35,940 nucleotides of DNA, taken from assembly GCA_049610565.1 (NCBI GenBank), contig JBMYZR010000022.1, forward strand, positions 1-35,940, written 5' to 3'. Under the pieces are notes generated by a model that was not told the origin of the DNA, did not search any database, and saw only the letters and a list, made by a program, of their open reading frames with translations. Origin of the DNA: UBA8752 sp049610565. Lineage in GTDB: Bacteria > Bacteroidota > Bacteroidia > Flavobacteriales_D > Sanyastnellaceae. The first letter of the stretch is position 1. Each line of letters begins with the position of its first letter. A program made the position numbers and the translations under genes. This document shows, piece after piece, positions 28,531 to 35,940 of this stretch.

Positions 28531-29430
28531 GTGGGGGATTCCCTGCCCCAAGACAACCGGGACGCGTCCGTCCGCCGATGGGTGGTCGACGTGTTGGCCG
28601 GGTCCCCGTTGCCCATGTTGGCGGAGCCGAGGGAGAGGCAGGCCGTGGCCGATCGGCTGATGGCCGATCTCGACGACCGGAGCCGCCTTGTGCTCGAGGC
28701 GATGGGCCGTCGGTATGACGAAGGAGAATTGACGCGGCTGCAGGGCCACCTGCGCAACACCTTGGCGGGCGTCCCCGTGCAACGCGTGGTCGGCTGGACC
28801 GAATTCCGGGGGCTGCGCCTCAACTGTTCCGGGGACGTCCTGATTCCCCGGCCCGAGACCGAAGAGGTCGTGGGGTGGTTTCTGGAGGGCATGTCCAGAG
28901 CCGACGCCATGTCCGTGGCTGGCCCTGTGCGGGTGGTGGACGTGGGCACGGGCAGCGGGTGCGTGGCCCTGTCGATCAAGGAGGAGCGGCCACACTGGGA
29001 GGTGGTGGCGGTCGACGTGTCCGAGCGGGCGCTGGCGCAGGCCCAGTCCAACGCGGACCAATTGGGGCTGGACGTGGAGTTCCTCGCGCAGGATGCCCTC
29101 GATGTGCAGTCGCTTGCCGCATTGGGGCCTTTCCACGGCATCGTCAGCAACCCGCCGTACATCCCGGCGAACGAGGTGCTCGACCCGCACGTGGCCGACC
29201 ATGAGCCCCATGAGGCCCTGTTCGTGCCGGAAACGGACCCGCTGCTCTTCTACCGCGCCCTGCGCGACCTGGCGGAAGCGTCGCTTGTGGCCGGCGGGTG
29301 CATGGTGGCGGAATGCCACCGGGAATTCACCCGGGATGTGGCGGATTGTTGGCAACTCGACGGCGCGCTGACCGAGTGCCTCACCGACCTTCAAGGTGCG
29401 GAACGGGCGGTGCGCTTCGTTCGTTCCTGA
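28531..29430 (+). CDS. prmC: Release factor glutamine N5-methyltransferase
   Basis: 299 residues from a GTG at 28531, one base after the mgsA stop. A TTG at 28510 would give a slightly longer product overlapping mgsA by 20 bases and is the main alternative. PrmC methylates the glutamine of the GGQ motif in RF1 and RF2 using S-adenosylmethionine. Seen are an N-terminal helical domain, then FRGLRLNCSGDVLIPRPETE (conserved before the catalytic fold), the SAM motif VVDVGTGSGCVALSI, and the defining NPPY motif in VSNPPYIP. Length is typical. ligA starts 16 bases after the stop, so mgsA-prmC-ligA probably share a transcript. Confidence 0.93.
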   Translation: MGDSLPQDNRDASVRRWVVDVLAGSPLPMLAEPRERQAVADRLMADLDDRSRLVLEAMGRRYDEGELTRLQGHLRNTLAGVPVQRVVGWTEFRGLRLNCSGDVLIPRPETEEVVGWFLEGMSRADAMSVAGPVRVVDVGTGSGCVALSIKEERPHWEVVAVDVSERALAQAQSNADQLGLDVEFLAQDALDVQSLAALGPFHGIVSNPPYIPANEVLDPHVADHEPHEALFVPETDPLLFYRALRDLAEASLVAGGCMVAECHREFTRDVADCWQLDGALTECLTDLQGAERAVRFVRS

Positions 29431-29446
29431 TCCGAAGACCGAGACC

Positions 29447-31456
29447 ATGAGTGCAGCTGATCGCATTGCAGAACTCCGCCGTGTTCTTCACGAGCACAAC
29501 CACCGGTATTACGTCCTCGCCGCCCCGACCATCAGCGATCGGGAATTCGACGGATTGCTCTCTGAATTGGAGGCGCTGGAGAAGGAGCATCCGGAATTCG
29601 ACGACCCGAACAGCCCGACGCGCCGGGTGGGCAGCGACCTCGACAGCCAGGCCTTTGAGAAGGTGGCGCACAGCCGGCCGATGCTCTCCCTGTCCAACAG
29701 CTACAACGCCGAAGAAGTGCAGGAGTGGGCCGACCGCGTCCAGCGAGAAACGGCCGGGGAATGCAGCTTCACCTGTGAGCTTAAATACGACGGGGTGGCC
29801 ATTGCGCTGCAATACCGGAATGGTGCCTTGGTACGCGCCCTGACACGGGGAGACGGCACCACGGGAGAGGACATCACGGACAACGTGCGGACCATCCGCA
29901 CCATCCCGTTGACCTTGGCCACGGGCGCCCCGGACAACCTCGAGATACGCGGGGAGATCATCCTGCCGTTCGCCGCATTCGAAGCGCTCAACACGCGCGT
30001 GGTGGCTGCGGGCCGCGACGCCTTCGTCAACCCGCGCAACACGGCTGCCGGCAGCCTCAAGCTCCACGACAACAAGGAAGTCGCCCGGCGCGGGCTGGAT
30101 TGTTTCCTCTACCAGGTCGAATTGGAGGAGGGCGAGCTGACCAGCCATTCCCAAGGCGTGACCGATGCGGCCCGTTGGGGCTTCAAGACACCCCTGACGC
30201 TGGACGGGGCCTTCCGCCGGGTGAACGATGTGGAAGGCGTCATGGACTTCCTCGCCCATTGGGACGAGGCGCGTCACGGGTTGCCCTTCGCCATCGACGG
30301 CGTCGTCATCAAGGTGGACGAAACCGTGCACCGGCGGACGCTGGGGTCCACGGCCAAGGCACCCCGCTGGGCGTTGGCCTACAAGTTTGAAACCGAGCAG
30401 GGCCTCACGCGCCTGATTCGCATCGATTACCAGGTGGGACGCACGGGCGGAATCACTCCTGTGGCCCGGCTCGAGCCCGTGTTTGTGGCGGGCACCACCG
30501 TCCAGAACGCCTCCTTGCACAATGCCGACCAGATTGCCCAACTCGACATTCGGGAAGGCGACCTCGTGAGGGTGGAGAAAGGGGGTGAGATCATTCCCAA
30601 GGTGGTGGGCGTGGTGCTGGAGGAGCGTCCGGAGGACAGCCGACCCCACGTCTATGCCGAGCGGTGCCCGGATTGCGACACACCGCTCGAACGGGCAGAG
30701 GAGGAGGCCCGGCATTATTGTCCAAACGCCCTCGGGTGCCCCGAGCAGATCAAAGGCCGGATCGAGCATTTCGCCAGCCGCAAGGCGATGAACATCGATG
30801 GGCTCGGCGACAAGAGCGTCGAGCAGCTGTGGTCTGCCGGGATGGTGCGCCAACCCGCCGATTTGTACGACCTCAGTCTCGAGCCTTTGCTGACGCTGGA
30901 CCGCATGGCGGAGACCAAGGCGGGCAACCTGTTGGCCGGCATTGAGGCATCCAAATCGGTTTCCTTCGAGCGTGTGCTGTTCGCCCTGGGCATCCGTCAC
31001 GTTGGGGAAACCGTGGCCAAGCGCCTCGCCCGGCATTTTGGCTCGCTGGAATCGCTGCGTTCGGCGTCGTTGGAATCGTTGCTCGAATTGGATGTGGTTG
31101 GGCCGGTCATCGCCGACGCTGTACTGGCCTTCTTCGCGGACGCACGACAGGTGGGCCATGTGGAGCGGCTCGTTGCGGCAGGTCTGCAGTTCGAGGCAGC
31201 GGCCAGCGAGATGCCCACAGGCACCGCATTCGCGGACAAGCGTTGCGTGGTCAGCGGGGTGTTCAGCATGCCGAGGGACGAGGTCAAGCGGCTCGTCGAG
31301 CAGAATGGCGGCAAGCTGTCCGGCAGTGTGTCGGGCAGTACGGATTTCCTCATCGCCGGGGACAAAATGGGGCCCGCCAAGCGCGAAAAGGCCGAGCGGG
31401 CCGGAGTCCGAATCTTGTCGGAATCGGAGTTCATGAGTATGATATCCGGTTCGTGA
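29447..31456 (+). CDS. ligA: NAD-dependent DNA ligase
   Basis: 669 residues from the ATG at 29447, near the 671 of E. coli LigA; the frame continues upstream into prmC without conservation. LigA seals nicks in replication and repair using NAD+. Domains in order: domain Ia with HNHRYYV (NMN binding), adenylation domain with the nucleophile Lys113 in CELKYDGVAIAL and GEIILP, OB fold with VGRTGGITPVA, a four-cysteine zinc finger (CPDC ... CPN..GCPEQ), helix-hairpin-helix repeats, and a C-terminal BRCT domain starting near KRCVVSGVFSMPRDEV. All key residues are intact. A hairpin 18 bases past the stop may be its terminator. Confidence 0.97.
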   Translation: MSAADRIAELRRVLHEHNHRYYVLAAPTISDREFDGLLSELEALEKEHPEFDDPNSPTRRVGSDLDSQAFEKVAHSRPMLSLSNSYNAEEVQEWADRVQRETAGECSFTCELKYDGVAIALQYRNGALVRALTRGDGTTGEDITDNVRTIRTIPLTLATGAPDNLEIRGEIILPFAAFEALNTRVVAAGRDAFVNPRNTAAGSLKLHDNKEVARRGLDCFLYQVELEEGELTSHSQGVTDAARWGFKTPLTLDGAFRRVNDVEGVMDFLAHWDEARHGLPFAIDGVVIKVDETVHRRTLGSTAKAPRWALAYKFETEQGLTRLIRIDYQVGRTGGITPVARLEPVFVAGTTVQNASLHNADQIAQLDIREGDLVRVEKGGEIIPKVVGVVLEERPEDSRPHVYAERCPDCDTPLERAEEEARHYCPNALGCPEQIKGRIEHFASRKAMNIDGLGDKSVEQLWSAGMVRQPADLYDLSLEPLLTLDRMAETKAGNLLAGIEASKSVSFERVLFALGIRHVGETVAKRLARHFGSLESLRSASLESLLELDVVGPVIADAVLAFFADARQVGHVERLVAAGLQFEAAASEMPTGTAFADKRCVVSGVFSMPRDEVKRLVEQNGGKLSGSVSGSTDFLIAGDKMGPAKREKAERAGVRILSESEFMSMISGS

Positions 31457-31473
31457 GGGGACAATAATTTATT

Positions 31474-31509
31474 CAGGCGGGTATTACAGGATTTGTAATC
31501 GGCCTGTTT
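31474..31509 (+). terminator. Imperfect hairpin after ligA, possible terminator
   Basis: Outer arms CAGGC (31474-31478) and GCCTG (31502-31506) enclose inner arms ATTACA (31483-31488) and TGTAAT (31494-31499) with a five-base loop. TTTC follows the outer arm. The internal loop and weak T-tract make this a modest terminator at best. The inner palindrome could instead be a binding site upstream of the large repeat protein. Confidence 0.35.
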
Positions 31510-31551
31510 CGGCGTGCGGTTTGGGTTAAATTGAAGAACCAATCGCTGAGA

Positions 31552-34500
31552 ATGAACCATTTGACTCACAGCTTGGCCATCCTGATGGTCAGTGCCCTTT
31601 CCGTCCTGACCGGTTTCGGCCAATCCTGCATCGACCCGGACGCCTGCAACTACGAACCCAACGCGGGCACGCCAGACGCCGTCTGCCTCGAAATCATCCC
31701 CTTCGCCACCCATGACTCCGGCGACCTGGCGGGCATGACGACGTGGCGGGTGTACTTCCGAACAACCGATCCCGCTGACTTCGTCACGGCGGTCTTCGGG
31801 AATCAATCCGAGCCCCTCTCGCTGACCACGACCACGAGCTTCTACCAGAATGCCCTCGGTGGTGCCACGGCCCAGCCCATCAATCCCCTGTTGCTCCCCA
31901 CTTTCCCGGACTTGGAGTTTGACAGCTTCGTGACCATCGGCTTGTCCCAGATGGCCGATGGCTCGGCTGGGGAGAACGCCCCCCAAACCGCGTCTTCTCC
32001 CAACCAGAATTGGGAACAAGCCTTCGAAGACGGCGGCAACGTGCTGATTGACGACTTGGTCGGTGGCCTGTGGTTCATTTTCAACGGCGACACCAACGGT
32101 GCCCCGGACGCCGATGGACGCATCCTGCTCGCCCAGCTGACCACCGATGGAGACCTCGGCGGAACGGTCAACGTGCAGTACTTCCCGGCAGGGGGGGCAG
32201 CGTCCACGGTGACGCTTTCCCTCGACAACCCTTGCGACTTGGGAAGTCTGGACGATTGCACCTATCCCGCATCGGATTTCGTGGACTGCAATGGAGACTG
32301 TTTCAACGACGCCGACACAGACGGCATCTGCGACGAAGTGGACGATTGCATCGGCGTGGTGGATGAATGTGGCGTCTGCAATGGCCCCGGCGCCGTCGAA
32401 GTGTGCGGCTGCACAGGCTTGCCTGCAGGCGACTGCGACTGCAACGGCAACCAGCTCGACGCCATCGGTGTCTGCGGAGGGGACTGCACGGCGGACCTCG
32501 ATGGAGACAGCATTTGTGACGATGTGGACGACTGCGTGGGAACCCCGGATGCCATCGGCGTCTGCAATGGCGACTGCACGGCCGACGCCGATGCGGATGG
32601 CATTTGCGACGACGTGGACGATTGCATCGGTCAAGTGGACGCCTGCGGCATTTGCAATGGCCCTGGGCCTGCCGGTGACTGTGGTTGCGACGACATTCCC
32701 GACGGAGACTGCGACTGCAATGGCAACCAATTCGACGCCATTGGCGACTGCGGTGGCTCCTGCACGGCGGACGTGGACGCCGACGGCATTTGCGACGACG
32801 TGGACGATTGCGTGGGCGAATTCGACGCCTGTGGCGTCTGCAACGGTCCCGGCGCCATCTACGAGTGTGGTTGCAATGACATCCCCGACGGCGACTGCGA
32901 CTGTGAGGGCAACCAGCTCGACGCCTGCGGACTCTGCGGAGGACCTGGCGAGATCTACGAATGCGGTTGTTCAGACATCCCCGACGGGGACTGCGACTGC
33001 AATGGCAACCAGCTCGACGCCGTTGGCGATTGCGGCGGCTCCTGCACGGCGGATGCCGATGCCGATGGCATCTGCGACGACGTGGACGAATGTGTCGGCG
33101 AATACGATGCCTGCGGCGTGTGCAATGGCCCCGGCGCCATCTTCGATTGCGGATGTGCCGACATTCCTGACGGGGATTGCGATTGCAACGGAGGGCAGCT
33201 CGATGCACTGGGCGTTTGTGGAGGAGATTGTCCCGCTGATGCAGACGAAAACGGCATCTGCGACACCTTGGAGGGCTCCGGGTGTGCGGACGAATCCGCC
33301 TGCAACTTCGACCCCTTCGCCGAGCCGGTTGACCCCGCACCCCTCGACGACTACTGCGCGCTGACCGAGGTGGTGGCGACGCACACATCGGGTCCCCTGG
33401 CCGGGATGACGACCTACCGCGTTTCGGTCCAGACGCTGCATCCGACGGATTTCGTGACCTCAGTGTCCGGCAACGCGACCAACCCCACCTACATCGAGAC
33501 CACGACGTCATTCTATCAGGATGCCCTCGGCGGAGCAACGCCAGCCAATATCAATCCGCTGCTCCTGCCGGCATTCCCCGACCTGGCCTATGACAGCTGG
33601 GTCACCATCGGCATCGATGGCCCGGCCAACGCCGCGGACGGAGAGACCAATGCGTCCGTGGTGCAGTCGCCCGGTCAGAGCTGGGCCACCCTGTTTGACC
33701 CCGGTTCGGGCGTGCCAGGGGCCAACATTGCCATCGACGACATCGTGGGCGGAGTGTGGTACGTGCTCAACGGCGATGCCAACGGCGTCCCCGATGCCGA
33801 TGGCCGGGTGTTGGTCGGTCAATTCACGACCGATGGCGTCCTGAGCGGCAACATCCAGGTGCAGCTCTTCCCCCAGGGAGACAACGCGAATTTCCTGCTC
33901 CTCGACTTGCCGATCGGCCTCGGTGTCGGTTGCCCCTCCAATGCAAACGACAACTGCCTGTACGACGACGCCCTCGGCGTGTGTGGCGGCGATTGCACGG
34001 CGGATGCCGATGCGGACGGCCTCTGCGACGACGAGGACGATTGCATCGGCGAGCTCGACGAGTGCGGCGTCTGCAATGGCCCCGGGGCCGTCCTCGATTG
34101 TGGCTGTGAGCCCATCGCGGATGGTGCCTGCGATTGTGCAGGCAACCAGCTCGACGCCCTCGGCGTCTGCGGTGGCGACTGCACGGCCGATGCCGATGCT
34201 GACGGCCTCTGCGACGATGTGGACGACTGCGTCGGCGAGGTCGATGAATGCGGCATCTGCAACGGACCCGGCGCCGTGGGCAACTGCGGTTGCGAGGACA
34301 TCCCGGATGGCGATTGTGACTGCAACGGCAACCAGCTCGACGCCCTCGGCGTCTGCGGTGGCGATTGCACGGCGGACGCAGACGCAGACGGCATCTGTGA
34401 CGACGAGGACGACTGCGTCGGCGAACTCGACGCCTGCGGCATCTGCAATGGTCCCGGTGCCATCTACGACTGTGGATGCACCGACATTCCCGACGGAGAT

Positions 34501-35940
34501 TGCGATTGTGATGGCAATCAACTCGACGCGCTTGGCGTGTGCGGTGGCGACTGTGCGGCCGACGTCAACAGCAATGGCCTGTGCGACGACGATGAGCCCC
34601 AGACCTGCGATGACCCGGAGGCCTGCAATTACGATCCCAATGCCCTGCCGTTCGAGCCGATTCCGGCAGACGAGGGCTATTGCGCCGAACTCCGCGTCAT
34701 CGCCGAGCACGACGCCGGCGACCTCGCGGGCATGACCACCTACCAGGTGCTCATCCACACCGAGCACCCTACGGATTTCGTGACCTCCGTCTTTGGCAAC
34801 GTCAACGACCCGTTGGAGGTGACCACGACCACGAGCTTCTATCAACACCCGCTGGGTGCAGCGACGCCGGAGAATGTCAATCCTTTGCTGCTGCCGGTGT
34901 ACCCCAATCTTGTCTACGACAGCTGGGTGACCATTGGACTGGATGGTCCTGCCAACGCTGCTGCAGGGGAGAATGCCGCGTCGACGGTGCAGTCCCCCGG
35001 TCAAGCCTGGACGACCAACTTTGAGCCGGGAGGCGGCCTGCCGGGAGCAGACATCGTCATGAACGATGCTGTCGGCGGGGTGTGGTACATCCTCAATGGC
35101 GATGCGAACGGCTATCCGACCGCGGATGGAACCGTCCTCATCGGCCAGTTCACCACCGACGGCGAGTTGGGCGGCACGGTCAATGTCCAGGTCTTCCCCG
35201 AGGGGGACAACATCAACTTCATCACCGTCAGCCTGCCCATCGGCGGCAACTGCGTGCCGGTGACAACGAACCCCGCCTGCACCTACCCGGAGTCCGACAT
35301 CGTGGACTGTGAGGGGGAGTGCCTCAACGACCTGGACGGGGACGACATCTGTGACGAGGACGAGGTGCCCGGGTGCACCGATGCCACGGCCTGCAACTTC
35401 GAAGCTGGCGCCACCGACGATGATGGCTCCTGCCTCCAGCTGGACGAATGCGGGGTGTGCGGAGGATCCGGCATCCCGGACGGCGACTGCGACTGTGATG
35501 GCAACCAGCTTGACGCCATCGGCGTGTGCGGTGGTGATTGCACGGCCGACGTGGATGCGGACGGCATCTGCGACGATGTGGACGACTGCGTGGGCGCCTA
35601 TGACGATTGCGGCATCTGCAATGGCCCCGGCGCCATCTACGACTGCGGTTGCGCGGACATCCCCGACGGGGACTGCGATTGTGGCGGCAACCAGCTGGAC
35701 GCCATCGGCGTCTGCGGCGGCGACTGCACGGCTGACGCCGACGCCGACGGCATCTGTGACGACGTGGACGACTGCGTGGGTGCCTATGACGACTGCGGCA
35801 TTTGCAACGGTCCTGGCGCCATCTACGATTGTGGCTGTGCGGACATCCCGGACGGCGACTGCGACTGTGATGGCAACCAGCTTGACGCCCTCGGCGTCTG
35901 CGGTGGCGATTGTCCGGGAGATGCCGACAGCGATGGCGTC
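31552..35940 (+). CDS. Giant secreted Cys/Asp-rich repeat protein, 5' part (runs off window)
   Basis: At least 1463 codons, open to the last base. The ATG at 31552 begins MNHLTHSLAILMVSALSVLT, a signal peptide likely cut near GFGQ. A Cys motif (CIDPDACNYEPNAG) follows. Three copies of an unnamed domain of 184-193 residues lie at residues 45-228, 602-794 and 1044-1234; each starts near DLAGMTTxxV and includes TTTTSFYQ, INPLLLP and DxxGGxW. Between them are Cys/Asp tracts built from a 62-residue unit (250-559, 815-1000, 1257 on). Each unit has a thrombospondin-type-3-like Ca-binding stretch DADADGICDDVDDC, then ACGVCNGPGAI, DIPDGDCDC and GNQLDALGVCGG, with ten cysteines. It is probably a disulphide-rich, calcium-stabilised surface or released protein. 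The C-terminus, which would show the sorting signal, is outside the window. Confidence 0.9.
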   Translation, partial: MNHLTHSLAILMVSALSVLTGFGQSCIDPDACNYEPNAGTPDAVCLEIIPFATHDSGDLAGMTTWRVYFRTTDPADFVTAVFGNQSEPLSLTTTTSFYQNALGGATAQPINPLLLPTFPDLEFDSFVTIGLSQMADGSAGENAPQTASSPNQNWEQAFEDGGNVLIDDLVGGLWFIFNGDTNGAPDADGRILLAQLTTDGDLGGTVNVQYFPAGGAASTVTLSLDNPCDLGSLDDCTYPASDFVDCNGDCFNDADTDGICDEVDDCIGVVDECGVCNGPGAVEVCGCTGLPAGDCDCNGNQLDAIGVCGGDCTADLDGDSICDDVDDCVGTPDAIGVCNGDCTADADADGICDDVDDCIGQVDACGICNGPGPAGDCGCDDIPDGDCDCNGNQFDAIGDCGGSCTADVDADGICDDVDDCVGEFDACGVCNGPGAIYECGCNDIPDGDCDCEGNQLDACGLCGGPGEIYECGCSDIPDGDCDCNGNQLDAVGDCGGSCTADADADGICDDVDECVGEYDACGVCNGPGAIFDCGCADIPDGDCDCNGGQLDALGVCGGDCPADADENGICDTLEGSGCADESACNFDPFAEPVDPAPLDDYCALTEVVATHTSGPLAGMTTYRVSVQTLHPTDFVTSVSGNATNPTYIETTTSFYQDALGGATPANINPLLLPAFPDLAYDSWVTIGIDGPANAADGETNASVVQSPGQSWATLFDPGSGVPGANIAIDDIVGGVWYVLNGDANGVPDADGRVLVGQFTTDGVLSGNIQVQLFPQGDNANFLLLDLPIGLGVGCPSNANDNCLYDDALGVCGGDCTADADADGLCDDEDDCIGELDECGVCNGPGAVLDCGCEPIADGACDCAGNQLDALGVCGGDCTADADADGLCDDVDDCVGEVDECGICNGPGAVGNCGCEDIPDGDCDCNGNQLDALGVCGGDCTADADADGICDDEDDCVGELDACGICNGPGAIYDCGCTDIPDGDCDCDGNQLDALGVCGGDCAADVNSNGLCDDDEPQTCDDPEACNYDPNALPFEPIPADEGYCAELRVIAEHDAGDLAGMTTYQVLIHTEHPTDFVTSVFGNVNDPLEVTTTTSFYQHPLGAATPENVNPLLLPVYPNLVYDSWVTIGLDGPANAAAGENAASTVQSPGQAWTTNFEPGGGLPGADIVMNDAVGGVWYILNGDANGYPTADGTVLIGQFTTDGELGGTVNVQVFPEGDNINFITVSLPIGGNCVPVTTNPACTYPESDIVDCEGECLNDLDGDDICDEDEVPGCTDATACNFEAGATDDDGSCLQLDECGVCGGSGIPDGDCDCDGNQLDAIGVCGGDCTADVDADGICDDVDDCVGAYDDCGICNGPGAIYDCGCADIPDGDCDCGGNQLDAIGVCGGDCTADADADGICDDVDDCVGAYDDCGICNGPGAIYDCGCADIPDGDCDCDGNQLDALGVCGGDCPGDADSDGV
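31684..32235 (+). repeat. Copy 1 of the unnamed ~190-residue domain
   Basis: Residues 45-228 (184 residues). It contains DLAGMTTWRVYFRTTDPADF, TTTTSFYQNALGG, INPLLLPTFPDLEFDSFVTI, DDLVGGLWFIFNGD and GTVNVQYFP, which align in order with the two later copies. It is the most divergent and shortest copy. Confidence 0.85.
32299..33228 (+). repeat. Repeat block 1: five 186-base periods of Cys/Asp units
   Basis: Units start at 32299, 32485, 32575, 32761 and 33043, and the block ends at 33228. Their lengths are 186, 90, 186, 282 and 186 bases, totalling 930, exactly five periods. The 90-base unit lacks 96 bases and the 282-base unit carries an extra 96-base segment coding for a second CGLCGGPGEIYECGC...GNQLDA stretch. 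Confidence 0.9.
33355..33933 (+). repeat. Copy 2 of the unnamed ~190-residue domain
   Basis: Residues 602-794 (193 residues). It is bounded by Cys codons and contains PLAGMTTYRVSVQTLHPTDF, TTTSFYQDALGGATPANINP, DLAYDSWVTIGIDGPANAAD and DDIVGGVWYVLNGDANG. It is closer to copy 3 than to copy 1. Confidence 0.85.
33994..34551 (+). repeat. Repeat block 2: three exact 186-base units
   Basis: Units start at 33994, 34180 and 34366, each on a Cys codon followed by TADADADG. A shortened fourth start at 34552 breaks off into another Cys motif (CDDPEACNYDPNA) that leads into domain copy 3. Confidence 0.9.
34681..35253 (+). repeat. Copy 3 of the unnamed ~190-residue domain
   Basis: Residues 1044-1234 (191 residues). 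It contains DLAGMTTYQVLIHTEHPTDF, TTTTSFYQHPLGAATPENVN, LVYDSWVTIGLDGPANAAAG and NDAVGGVWYILNGDANG, aligning closely with copy 2. Confidence 0.85.
35320..35940 (+). repeat. Repeat block 3: variant unit plus 186-base units, cut by window end
   Basis: A 219-base variant unit (35320-35538) carries an inserted Cys motif, CTDATACNFEAGATDDDGSC. It is followed by full units at 35539 and 35725 and the start of a third at 35911. The repeats evidently continue past the window. Confidence 0.9.

Noticed and set aside
32303..33538. Minus-strand Arg/Cys-rich frame of 411 codons
   Set aside because: Low-complexity Arg-rich translation opposite the Cys/Asp repeats; a typical shadow frame.
33508..35004. Minus-strand open frame of 498 codons with striking repeats such as AVATADAEGVELVA
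   Set aside because: The periodicity is the complement of the 186-base repeats of the plus-strand protein. The plus frame has a signal peptide, ordered Cys motifs and silent-site divergence, so it is the real one.
32299..35940. Regular repeats that might suggest a CRISPR array or minisatellite
   Set aside because: The 186-base units are in-frame coding repeats without short identical repeats separated by unique spacers, and no cas genes are present.

Overview
This window looks like chromosomal DNA from an uncultured, probably aquatic, high-GC member of the Bacteroidota. The evidence is a Bacteroidota-type HtpG N-terminus, a long-form NusB followed by DUF1573, YajC and a YbbR-like protein, a ParE/ParC pair of the Bacteroidota type, a DUF4249 lipoprotein, a type IX secretion (T9SS) type A sorting domain, and several extracellular proteins with the short cysteine motif 'C(T)DPxACNxxPxAxxDDGSC'. 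Genes are tightly packed, with many 1-11 base overlaps. No rRNA, tRNA, insertion sequence, integrase or CRISPR array was seen. No gene-free stretch exceeds about 175 bases.

Layout. 1-8968 is all on the minus strand: the start of htpG, a hairpin terminator, a T9SS-sorted secreted protein, a small lipoprotein, a LOG-family phosphoribohydrolase, uvrA, an NhaC antiporter, a YbbR-like protein, yajC, a DUF1573 lipoprotein and nusB. The block nusB to nhaC is stacked with overlapping or abutting ends. 9120-11567 on the plus strand holds a DUF4249 lipoprotein and a DUF4139 protein. 11580-21978 on the minus strand runs, in transcription order, from a secreted metzincin protease and a large Asp-box propeller protein into pepD, surE, a small membrane protein and lpxB. 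The last four have abutting or overlapping ends and look like one operon. 22152-31456 on the plus strand holds parE-parC (overlapping), a GH13 lipoprotein, mgsA, prmC and ligA.

31552-35940 is the 5' part of one very large secreted protein that runs off the window. It has a signal peptide, three copies of an unnamed domain of about 185-193 residues, and long cysteine/aspartate-rich tracts built from a 62-residue (186-base) unit. This is the most unusual object here. The repeat arithmetic (units of 186, 90 and 282 bases, where 90 = 186-96 and 282 = 186+96) suggests a 96-base sub-module that can be lost or gained. Adjacent units differ mostly at silent positions, so the protein sequence is being conserved.

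Together, the housekeeping genes cover DNA repair, replication and topology (uvrA, ligA, parE/parC), the cell envelope (lpxB, yajC), translation and transcription (prmC, nusB) and small metabolism. The accessory content is extracellular: proteins carrying cysteine motifs, MopE-like metal-binding motifs and a 57-residue dockerin-like C-terminus. I see no defence system or other multi-gene novel system in this window.
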